From NCBI GenBank assembly GCA_031553755.1, contig JAVBKZ010000067.1, positions 1 through 17,421 of the forward strand: a stretch of DNA of 17,421 nt. The letters are read 5' to 3'. The DNA comes from JAIRVZ01 sp031553755 (GTDB taxonomy: Bacteria; Bacteroidota; Bacteroidia; Bacteroidales; Azobacteroidaceae). This document shows, piece by piece, positions 1 through 6,819 of the stretch. The notes under the pieces were generated by a model, which was not told where the DNA came from, did not search any database, and saw only the letters and a program-made list of their open reading frames with translations. The position numbers and the translations under genes were made by a program. Each line of letters starts with the position of its first letter. Positions within the stretch are counted from its first letter, which is position 1.

Positions 1-120
1 ATAATGCAGATTTTGAGTATATCGGCTTTTGATAAAACGCCAATCAGGGAACTGCTTACCAATTTTCAAGTCAATCAAAATGTCAAAGAACTACAATACA
101 ATTTGTTTGATTATTGTTAA
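1..120 (+). CDS. Transposase C-terminal fragment (IS4 family, DUF4372-type likely)
   Basis: An open frame enters from the left edge and ends at TAA 118-120, giving 39 residues. It reads IMQILSISAFDKTPI, then RELLTNFQVNQ, and ends NLFDYC. The pattern L-Q-I-L-(S)-I-S-x-F-D-K-T-P-I followed by a short tail with NLF is what I recall from C-termini of Bacteroidota IS4-family transposases that carry an N-terminal DUF4372 domain. The DDE catalytic residues are off the window, so activity cannot be judged. The gene points towards cydD with no obvious terminator between them, so read-through into cydDC is possible. Family recognition is from memory of the tail motif and is moderately sure. Confidence 0.7.
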   Translation: MMQILSISAFDKTPIRELLTNFQVNQNVKELQYNLFDYC

Positions 121-141
121 AAGTTAATGCAAAAGCAGTAA
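1..141 (+). mobile_element. 3' end of an insertion sequence (probably IS4 family), left copy
   Basis: This is the transposase 3' end plus about 21 bp of noncoding IS end. Positions 25-141 are a perfect reverse complement of 17305-17421. Identity stops sharply after position 141 (t at 142 against the non-matching partner at 17304), so the outer IS boundary is at about 138-141. The rest of the element lies off the window to the left, so the target-site duplication and the other terminal repeat cannot be seen. Family assignment rests on the transposase tail only. Confidence 0.8.
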
Positions 142-158
142 TGTGTAATGATAAATAT

Positions 159-166
159 TACCTTTG
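159..166 (+). promoter_or_regulatory. Candidate -7 promoter element upstream of cydD
   Basis: TACCTTTG matches the Bacteroidota sigma-ABfr -7 consensus TAnnTTTG exactly and lies 20 bp before the cydD ATG, giving a very short leader. The matching -33 TTTG/TTG would be expected near 136-140, but that stretch is the IS end (gcagtaa) and has none. The IS junction is 17 bp upstream of the element. Confidence 0.45.
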
Positions 167-186
167 GAAAAAACTGAATTTATGTA

Positions 187-1854
187 ATGGGCAGTGAAAA
201 CAAACGGCAATCGAAGAATTCTAATCAGGAAACAGCTTCCCGATGGCTTGTTAAAAAGATAACCGAAGCAAAAGGCGCTTATATTTTTGCTTCGGTATTT
301 ATCATTTTAAGCGCAGGTTGTTTTGTCATTTTTTGCTGGTATTTATCGATCTTTGCGGCATCGTGGCTCAGCGACGGAGTGATTTTTCCCAATACATTGC
401 TGTATGCATCGGTATTTCTTACGGGTAGATACGTTTTTGCTCATTTTGCATCACAGTTCAATCTTGAAGCGGGGAATATCATTGTTTCGAAAATCAAAAG
501 AGAACTCTATCCGAGGTTGCTCAACAACAGTCAGCCGGATTCCGTATCAAGCACTTTGCTCGTTACCCGCATAAGTGACGACCTGAAACCCTTTTTCGTT
601 TTTTTTATTCCCCATGCCGTCGCATTATTTTTGGTTAGTGGCATGGTGGTGATGGTTAGTTTTTGGATGGAGGTTTGGGTCGGTATCATACTATTGGTCT
701 CATTGGCAGTCATTTTTATGCAGATGATTGTTATCGGAGTGGGAGCCGAAGCGCTTCACCGAAAACATATCAATCTTTTCGTGAAATATTCGGCAGTTTT
801 TTACAATCGCCTGCAGACCATCTCCGAAATCGTCAATTTAGATAACTTTAAACCGCAATACGGGTTTTTGTCGCAAAAGGGTAAAGCGCTGAACCGTGCG
901 ACTACCAACGTGATGAGAGTTGCTTTTCTCTCGTCTACAATGATGGAACTTTTTGTTACAATTGGCATCGCAGCCATTGCTATTTATTTGGGAATGAGCC
1001 TTCTTGGGATTATGGTGGGTTCAAACTATGGGAATGGGTATGACTTCCGCATCGCCCTGTTTTTACTGACCCTTTCGCCTTATTTCTTCTTCTATTTGCG
1101 CAAATTCGTGAGTGCTTATCACGATCGAAACAGAGCCTTGGCATCAGCAAAATTGCTGATGCCGATACTGAATGAAGAACTGGATGCACCAATTGCCGAT
1201 ACAGCCGAAACGCTCTGCAGTTTTGAAATCAATGCGCTGAATTTTGTTTATCCCAATTCGCCGGTAAAAGTACTGCATGACATTCGTTTGAAATTACCAA
1301 AGAAAGGGCTGGTGCTGGTAAAAGGTATTTCAGGTTCAGGAAAATCAACCTTGTTGAAAATTTGTGCAGGAAGCCTGTTTGTGCAAGACGGTACGGTTTC
1401 GGTAAACGGGAAAGACAATAACTGGTCGCACCAATGGCTGAAAGCAAATTCGTCGTACATGAACCAATTTCCCTTCATTTTCGACGGAACCTTACAATAT
1501 AACGTTTTTCTCGAAAAGGAAGCCGATAAAGATTATCCTGATTTTTTGAATAAAATTCTTGACAAAAAAGAAGATGGATGGCAAACCATGTTGAGCCATA
1601 ACGGCAAACAGCTTTCAGGCGGTGAAAAACAATTGCTTACGCTTGCGCGAATGATGATGCATCCGAAACCAATAGCGATTTTAGATGAGCCCACGGCAAA
1701 TTTAGATGCAGATACTGTTAGAATCATTCTTCCGCAAATCATTAAATTGGCGGAAGACCGACTGGTTATTGTTGCCTCGCACGAGTATATGTTCGACACC
1801 ATTGCCGATGCCATTGTGAACTTAAACTGGGGAGAACAGATGGATCATGAATAA
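187..1854 (+). CDS. cydD: Heterodimeric thiol-reductant ABC exporter, subunit CydD
   Basis: This is one half of the CydDC ABC exporter, which in other bacteria exports glutathione/cysteine or handles haem and is needed to assemble cytochrome bd quinol oxidase. The 555-residue protein has an N-terminal type IV exporter membrane domain (hydrophobic segments at about 31-58, 140-185 and 245-305) and a C-terminal ATPase. ATPase motifs are Walker A GISGSGKST (380-388), Q-loop Q427, signature LSGGE (476-480), Walker B with D500-E501, and H-loop H532. The stretch GVGAEALHRKHINLF..YSAVFYNRL (about 184-209) resembles the CydD landmark GMGAADANRRNFLALARLSGHFLDRL, which favours CydD over a generic MsbA-like exporter. 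Its stop overlaps the cydC start by 8 bp, indicating translational coupling. The ATG at 187 is the first in frame and leaves a short cytosolic N-terminus. No cydAB genes are in the window. Confidence 0.85.
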   Translation: MGSENKRQSKNSNQETASRWLVKKITEAKGAYIFASVFIILSAGCFVIFCWYLSIFAASWLSDGVIFPNTLLYASVFLTGRYVFAHFASQFNLEAGNIIVSKIKRELYPRLLNNSQPDSVSSTLLVTRISDDLKPFFVFFIPHAVALFLVSGMVVMVSFWMEVWVGIILLVSLAVIFMQMIVIGVGAEALHRKHINLFVKYSAVFYNRLQTISEIVNLDNFKPQYGFLSQKGKALNRATTNVMRVAFLSSTMMELFVTIGIAAIAIYLGMSLLGIMVGSNYGNGYDFRIALFLLTLSPYFFFYLRKFVSAYHDRNRALASAKLLMPILNEELDAPIADTAETLCSFEINALNFVYPNSPVKVLHDIRLKLPKKGLVLVKGISGSGKSTLLKICAGSLFVQDGTVSVNGKDNNWSHQWLKANSSYMNQFPFIFDGTLQYNVFLEKEADKDYPDFLNKILDKKEDGWQTMLSHNGKQLSGGEKQLLTLARMMMHPKPIAILDEPTANLDADTVRIILPQIIKLAEDRLVIVASHEYMFDTIADAIVNLNWGEQMDHE

Positions 1855-3445
1855 ATTTATTGTAAAAGACATATTGCAACCCTTAGCGGGCCGATGGTTA
1901 TGGGGGGCTTTCCTGTTACTCCTCTGGACGGTGGCGTTTATTGCCCTCCCCGCTATTTCGGGATGGTTTCTGGCTATGTGCAGCGTAGCGTTCGTTACAG
2001 CAAACACCGCATTTGCGTACGTAGTTCCCTCGGCCATCATTCGTTTACTGGCCCTGTTGCGTACTACGACAAGGTATTTTGAACGGTTGGAAAACCATAA
2101 AACCACACTCGAAGCCCAACAACGCCTACAGCTAAAAATATTTCAATCGGTTACCAAGTTTTCCTACTTCAAAAAACAAGTCAGTAATAATTCGGCGTTA
2201 TTGGAGAGCAGCACGAATGGCGTTGATCAGATATTGAATCACATTCTTTTGTGGCTTTTACCGTTTACAGCATTAATACTTTCGCTTGGCATCTACTTTT
2301 TCTTCCTTATGACGTTCTCGCAGGCCATTGCTGTAGAATTCTTGATTTCGTCTGCCATTCTTCTCTTTATCATCCCTCAATTATTTTTCCGAAAAAACAG
2401 AACGCTGTACGAACAATTGAAAGTATGCCGCGAAGAAAACAATCAGGCGCTCATCCAAAGTTTTAGGGGCCGGATTGAAATCATGAAATACAACTTGGAA
2501 GAGAAAGCCATCGGGCAGTACGAGCAGCGATTGTTGCAACTGGAGCGAACAGAAAATAAGCTGCAAAACAATTCATTCCGATTGCAACTAATAGCAGGTC
2601 TAGGGTTTAGCCTCATTGCCGTATACTTATTTTATCATTCAAGTAATAACGGTATAGATGCTCCTATGGCCATCGGGATTTTCTTTGGGATGATGGCGCA
2701 AGCCGAATTGTCCGAATTGCTTTTTTCAGGAAAATCGGAAAAAAGTTCTGTTGCACATCAAATCAGAGATGTTGAATCAATTATCAGGCAAGGTGAACAG
2801 CCTGCTGATTCGATACAAGTTCATTCCTGTTTGGAAAATTTGAGTCTAAAGAATGTGAGTGCGAAAATTCCTGAAACGTTTGTAAGTATCGGTGAAATAT
2901 CGTTAGAGATAAGAAGAGGGGATTGGATTGCTCTTTTCGGAGAAACCGGAAGAGGAAAAACCACCCTGTTGAACAGTCTTTTTTATCCGGAATACCGCCG
3001 AAGTGGCTCGTTGATGTGGAACGGCAATATGGAATTATCGCATTTACCGGTTCCGGAATGTATTTATGTTACCCAAAAAGCATATTTGCTCACCGGAACA
3101 TTGCGTGAAAACTTTGAGGGTTATCCCGACGAAGCTATTGAGCAGGTTTTGGAAATGGTTGATTTAACAAGCTGGCGTCTGTCGCTTTCCGATGGTTTGG
3201 CAAGCTGGTTAGGCGAGAATGGCGAGACTCTGAGCGGAGGACAGCGGAAAAAGCTATTGTTAGCGCAAGCCTTACTCAAAAAGCCACAACTGTTAGTTGT
3301 TGATGAGCCTACAGCTGGCATCAGTGCCGAAAATGCAATTTCCATTTTTTGCCGTATCAAACACCAATATCCCGACATTACTATTCTGATGGCCACCCAT
3401 CTGAAAGATTTCGAATATGTGGCGAATAAAACGGTCAGAATTTAA
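1847..3445 (+). CDS. cydC: Heterodimeric thiol-reductant ABC exporter, subunit CydC
   Basis: This is the partner subunit of the CydDC exporter, 532 residues. The membrane domain carries the CydC hallmark: SGWFLA (38-43), then PSAIIRLLALLRTTTRYFERLENHKTT, with RYFERL at 76-81. This corresponds to the GRYFERLVSHDATF stretch of E. coli CydC. The ATPase domain has Walker A GETGRGKTT (365-373), signature LSGGQ (462-466), Walker B VVDE (484-487) and H-loop H518. Both subunits keep intact Walker and signature motifs. The ATG lies inside the last codons of cydD (shared ATGAATAA), so the two are co-translated. The product should sit in the inner membrane and support cytochrome bd maturation. The cydDC pair looks somewhat richer in GC than much of the rest of the window; this was judged by eye on a few stretches and not computed across the genes. 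The gene converges on the U32-family gene with a 75-bp gap. Confidence 0.88.
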   Translation: MNKFIVKDILQPLAGRWLWGAFLLLLWTVAFIALPAISGWFLAMCSVAFVTANTAFAYVVPSAIIRLLALLRTTTRYFERLENHKTTLEAQQRLQLKIFQSVTKFSYFKKQVSNNSALLESSTNGVDQILNHILLWLLPFTALILSLGIYFFFLMTFSQAIAVEFLISSAILLFIIPQLFFRKNRTLYEQLKVCREENNQALIQSFRGRIEIMKYNLEEKAIGQYEQRLLQLERTENKLQNNSFRLQLIAGLGFSLIAVYLFYHSSNNGIDAPMAIGIFFGMMAQAELSELLFSGKSEKSSVAHQIRDVESIIRQGEQPADSIQVHSCLENLSLKNVSAKIPETFVSIGEISLEIRRGDWIALFGETGRGKTTLLNSLFYPEYRRSGSLMWNGNMELSHLPVPECIYVTQKAYLLTGTLRENFEGYPDEAIEQVLEMVDLTSWRLSLSDGLASWLGENGETLSGGQRKKLLLAQALLKKPQLLVVDEPTAGISAENAISIFCRIKHQYPDITILMATHLKDFEYVANKTVRI

Positions 3446-3520
3446 CCGATTGCCCGAAGAAAAAAACGGTATAATATGTAATTACCGGTAATTGAAATAA
3501 TTTTTACGATACCCTACTTA

Positions 3521-4762
3521 TCAAAAATTTACCAACTTAAATAATTTATCAGAAGGCCTTACTTTTTCCGGAACCCGCATTGAAAATAATTCTCCTTTTT
3601 CCGTTTTTTCGACAGGTTTCAAATCAACACGAATTTCTTCTACATCTATAAACAAAGCGCCGGTAGTAGGTCCGGTTATCAGTACTTTATCTCCTACGGA
3701 AAGAAACTGTGTTTCCATCAAAAATTCAGCAACCCCAAGTTTAGAAAAATGCTTAATCACTTTTCCTATATACATTTTACGTTCGGTTGCCTCATTCCCA
3801 TATTTATCGCTCCATTCTCCAAGTCGTTGCCCGAGGTAATAACCATTCCAGAATCCACGATTGAAAACACGTTTTAATCGAATATCCCAATCTTTTATTT
3901 TATCTTCCGAAAAAGTATCATCGCAATAAGAACGGATGGCTTCTTTATAACATTCGGTCACTATTTTTACATATTCCGGGCCCCGCGCTCTTCCTTCAAT
4001 CTTGAAAACCTTCACTCCGGCATCTAACATAATGTTCATGAAATGAATAGTTTTCAAATCTTTGGGCGACATGATATATTGGTTGTCTATTTCAAATTCG
4101 ATATCGGTTTCTTTGTCTTTAACGGTATAACCTCTTCTGCAAAGCTGATTGCAAGCTCCCCGGTTGGCCGATGAAGACATTTCGTGTAAACTCAAATAAC
4201 ATTTTCCTGAAACAGCCATACATAAAGCTCCATGGCAAAACATTTCAATCCGGATTAATTCTCCTTTAGGGCCTTTGATTTGCTGATTTTGTATCTGTTC
4301 GTAAATTTCTTTCACTTGCTCCATGTTCAGTTCACGCGCGAGCACTACTACATCGGCAAATTGAGCATAAAATTTCAACGCTTCAATATTTGATATATTT
4401 AATTGTGTAGATAGATGAACTTCTACTCCGATACTTCTCGCGTAACTCATTGCTGCCACATCTGCCGCTATAATCGCGGATAATTGAGCCTCTTTTGCCG
4501 CGTCAATGATTTTTTTCATCAATTCGATATCGTTGTCATAGATAATCGTATTGACTGTAAGATAGCTTTTTACGTTATTTTTTTTACAAACTCGGACGAT
4601 TTCATGTAAGTCTTCGATTGTGAAATTATTAGAAGAGCGCGAACGCATGTTTAATCCTTCAATTCCGAAGTAAATAGAATCAGCTCCTCCTTGTATAGCG
4701 GCCATCAACGATTCATAAGAACCGGCAGGAGCCATTATTTCATAATTATTAATATTTTTCAC
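3521..4762 (-). CDS. Peptidase U32-family protein, probable tRNA hydroxylation protein TrhP/YegQ
   Basis: The 413-residue product belongs to the U32 family. Members of this size include TrhP (YegQ), which acts in prephenate-dependent hydroxylation of U34 in tRNA to 5-hydroxyuridine. Older annotations call the family collagenase-like peptidases. The N-terminal signature is EIMAPAGSYESL (8-19). The family PROSITE-like signature is EMFCHGALCMAVSGKCYLS (173-191). It is followed by NRGACNQLCRR (200-210), giving cysteines 176, 181, 188, 204 and 208, consistent with the Fe-S-binding cysteines known in relatives such as UbiU/UbiV. A C-terminal beta-barrel-like part starts near 330. The start codon is GTG: the bases at 4760-4762 are CAC on the plus strand. 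The next in-frame ATG (residue 10) would cut into the conserved N-terminal strand, so the GTG is preferred. It diverges from dusB, another tRNA modification gene. RlhA-like or other U32 subfamilies are possible, so no symbol is given. Confidence 0.8.
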   Translation of the reverse strand: MKNINNYEIMAPAGSYESLMAAIQGGADSIYFGIEGLNMRSRSSNNFTIEDLHEIVRVCKKNNVKSYLTVNTIIYDNDIELMKKIIDAAKEAQLSAIIAADVAAMSYARSIGVEVHLSTQLNISNIEALKFYAQFADVVVLARELNMEQVKEIYEQIQNQQIKGPKGELIRIEMFCHGALCMAVSGKCYLSLHEMSSSANRGACNQLCRRGYTVKDKETDIEFEIDNQYIMSPKDLKTIHFMNIMLDAGVKVFKIEGRARGPEYVKIVTECYKEAIRSYCDDTFSEDKIKDWDIRLKRVFNRGFWNGYYLGQRLGEWSDKYGNEATERKMYIGKVIKHFSKLGVAEFLMETQFLSVGDKVLITGPTTGALFIDVEEIRVDLKPVEKTEKGELFSMRVPEKVRPSDKLFKLVNF

Positions 4763-4787
4763 TTAAATTTTAATTTATCATAGCCTG

Positions 4788-4795
4788 CAAATTTA
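4788..4795 (-). promoter_or_regulatory. Candidate -7 element for the U32-family gene
   Basis: On the minus strand this reads TAAATTTG, an exact TAnnTTTG match, about 25 bp upstream of the GTG start at 4762. No convincing -33 TTTG is seen at the expected distance. It lies back to back with the dusB element at 4806-4813. Confidence 0.4.
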
Positions 4796-4805
4796 AGAAA
4801 TTATT

Positions 4806-4813
4806 TAATTTTG
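4806..4813 (+). promoter_or_regulatory. Candidate -7 element for dusB
   Basis: TAATTTTG is an exact TAnnTTTG match 44 bp before the dusB ATG. Together with the minus-strand element 10 bp away it would make a compact divergent promoter in the 95-bp gap. A clear -33 element is not visible. Confidence 0.4.
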
Positions 4814-4857
4814 TGCGATTAATTTATAAAAGTAGATAGTTTCTTCTCAACGATAAT

Positions 4858-5823
4858 ATGTATATTGGCAATATAGTATTCGACAAATATCCTGTTTTTC
4901 TTGCCCCGATGGAAGATGTTACCGACATTTCTTTCCGGTTGATGTGTAAACAATTCGGAGCCGACATGGTATATACCGAATTCGTTTCCAGTGACGCATT
5001 AATTCGTCATGTAAATAAAACTACCGTTAAATTAAAGGTTTCGGATGAAGAACGGCCTGTTGTGATTCAGATTTACGGAAAAGAGGTTGACGCGATGGTC
5101 GAGGCCGCTAAAATTTGTGAAGAAGCGCAACCCGATGTCATTGATATAAACTTTGGGTGTCCGGTAAAAAAAGTCGCGGGAAAAGGAGCCGGAGCCGGAA
5201 TGCTACGTAATCCCAATTTGATGCTGCAAATCACTAAGGCTGTTGTTGGAGCGGTTAAAATTCCGGTAACTGTAAAAACCCGGTTAGGTTGGGATCATGA
5301 TTCGAAAATCATCGTTGATTTGGCCGAAAAATTACAGGATTGTGGTATCGCCGCATTGGCCATTCATGGACGCACACGTTCCCAGATGTATACCGGAGAA
5401 GCCGACTGGACATTGATCGGAGAAGTGAAAAACAATCCGCGCATGCATATTCCGATTATTGGAAACGGGGATATAACTTCGGCCGAAAAGTGCAAGCTGG
5501 CTTTTGAAAAATACGGAGTTGACGCTGTAATGATAGGAAGGGCCTGTATTGGCCGTCCATGGATATTTGAAGAAGTAAAGCATTATTTGAAAACAGGAGA
5601 AACTTTACCTGAAAAATCATTCGGTTGGTATATTGATATTCTCAAAAAACAGGTATTACAAAGCGTGGAACGTTTAGATGAACGACGAGGTATATTACAT
5701 ATCCGCCGTCATTTGGCTGTGACTCCCCTTTTTAAAGGAATACCTGATTTTAAATCGACACGCATAGCGATGCTGAAAGCGGAAACTGTTTCCGGACTTT
5801 TTAAAATTATGGAAAATATATAA
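4858..5823 (+). CDS. dusB: tRNA-dihydrouridine synthase, DusB type
   Basis: This is a flavin-dependent enzyme that reduces uridine to dihydrouridine in the tRNA D-loop using NADPH. The 321-residue protein is the full usual length. Family signatures are visible in order: FLAPMEDVTDISFR (14-27), EFVSSDAL (41-48), VVIQIYG (68-74), and DINFGCPVKKVAGKGAGAGML, with catalytic cysteine C101. These are followed by VKTRLGWD, AIHGRTRSQMYTGEADW, IIGNGDI and VMIGRACIGRPWIF, the FMN phosphate-binding end of the TIM barrel. The helical C-terminal domain follows from about 250. The MYTGEADW and KVAGKGAGAGML forms are those of the DusB/NifR3 branch. Unlike the classic fis operon of Proteobacteria, the neighbour here is the divergent U32-type tRNA hydroxylase homologue. 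Confidence 0.93.
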   Translation: MYIGNIVFDKYPVFLAPMEDVTDISFRLMCKQFGADMVYTEFVSSDALIRHVNKTTVKLKVSDEERPVVIQIYGKEVDAMVEAAKICEEAQPDVIDINFGCPVKKVAGKGAGAGMLRNPNLMLQITKAVVGAVKIPVTVKTRLGWDHDSKIIVDLAEKLQDCGIAALAIHGRTRSQMYTGEADWTLIGEVKNNPRMHIPIIGNGDITSAEKCKLAFEKYGVDAVMIGRACIGRPWIFEEVKHYLKTGETLPEKSFGWYIDILKKQVLQSVERLDERRGILHIRRHLAVTPLFKGIPDFKSTRIAMLKAETVSGLFKIMENI

Positions 5824-5916
5824 ATTATGTAAAATATACACCATTAAATGTTAAATAACTAAACAATAATTATTTTACTGGCGTTTTGTTTTTGAAGAGG
5901 TTGATTTAGAAGCGTT

Positions 5917-6792
5917 ATGAATACAAAACAAATACAATGGGTATTAAACCCGCCGGTTGCTCATATGGTTGGCAATGGTTTCAGGGTACATAATTTTTTC
6001 CCGACAGGGTATAAATTAAAACAAAATAGGACAAGTCCGTTTTTTTTACTTGACTATAATTCAAAAATATATTTTCCACCATCTAAAATTGCTCGAGGAG
6101 TAGACGTACATCCGCATAGAGGATTTGAAACAGTTACAATCGCTTATAGCGGAAGGATAGCGCATCATGACAGTTATGGAAACAGTGGCGTTATCGGAGA
6201 AGGCGATGTACAATGGATGACTGCCGGTTCTGGAATACTCCACAAAGAGTATCATGAGGAAGAATTTACGAAAAGCGGGGGGATGTTTCAAATGGTGCAG
6301 TTGTGGGTAAATTTGCCTGCGAAACACAAAATGACTCAACCTAAATATCAAGCGATTACACATGAACAAATGGGTAAATATCTTTTACCTGCCGATATGG
6401 GAGTTGTAGAAGTAATTGCCGGTGAATATAGAAAAGTGAAAGGTCCGGCATCGACATTTACGCCGATAGAAATGTATAATGTCAGGGCAAAAAAAGGAGC
6501 TGTCATTTCGCTTAGTTTTCCGGAAAATTATAATACCGGTATATTGATAATTGAAGGAAGTGTAAAAATAAATAATAAAGAAATTGTACCACAAAACAAT
6601 TTCGTTTTATTCGAAAATGAAGGAGAAGATATCTTTTTGCATCCTCAGGAAGATGTTATTTTGTTAGTAATGAGCGGAGAACCGATTAACGAACCTGTAG
6701 TAGCTCAAGGACCCTTTGTTATGAATACGAAAGAAGAGATTTTACAGGCTTATAATGATGTTAATTCAGGGAAATTCGGAAATTTAATATAA
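5917..6792 (+). CDS. Pirin family protein (bicupin)
   Basis: This is a 291-residue cytosolic bicupin of the pirin family. Characterised members bind Fe(II) or another metal, and some (YhhW) have quercetin dioxygenase activity; the physiological role here is unknown. The N-terminal cupin has the signature GVDVHPHRGFETVT (61-74) and GSGILHKEYHEEEF (104-117). These supply the metal ligands H65, H67, H109 and E111, all present. The region DVQWMTAGSGILH is the diagnostic pirin block. The C-terminal cupin (about 185-280) keeps the fold signs, such as ILIIEGSVKINN, but no obvious metal ligands, as is usual. It follows dusB by 93 bp and precedes the copper ATPase by only 27 bp, so cotranscription with copA is likely. 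Confidence 0.9.
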   Translation: MNTKQIQWVLNPPVAHMVGNGFRVHNFFPTGYKLKQNRTSPFFLLDYNSKIYFPPSKIARGVDVHPHRGFETVTIAYSGRIAHHDSYGNSGVIGEGDVQWMTAGSGILHKEYHEEEFTKSGGMFQMVQLWVNLPAKHKMTQPKYQAITHEQMGKYLLPADMGVVEVIAGEYRKVKGPASTFTPIEMYNVRAKKGAVISLSFPENYNTGILIIEGSVKINNKEIVPQNNFVLFENEGEDIFLHPQEDVILLVMSGEPINEPVVAQGPFVMNTKEEILQAYNDVNSGKFGNLI

Positions 6793-6819
6793 CTTATAAT
6801 TGTTAAGAAAACAAACCAC

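Noticed and set aside
3480..3493. 14-bp palindrome aattaccggtaatt between convergent cydC and the U32 gene, considered as a bidirectional terminator or operator.
   Set aside because: It has no loop and no T-run, and lies after both genes, where an operator makes little sense; short AT-rich palindromes occur by chance.
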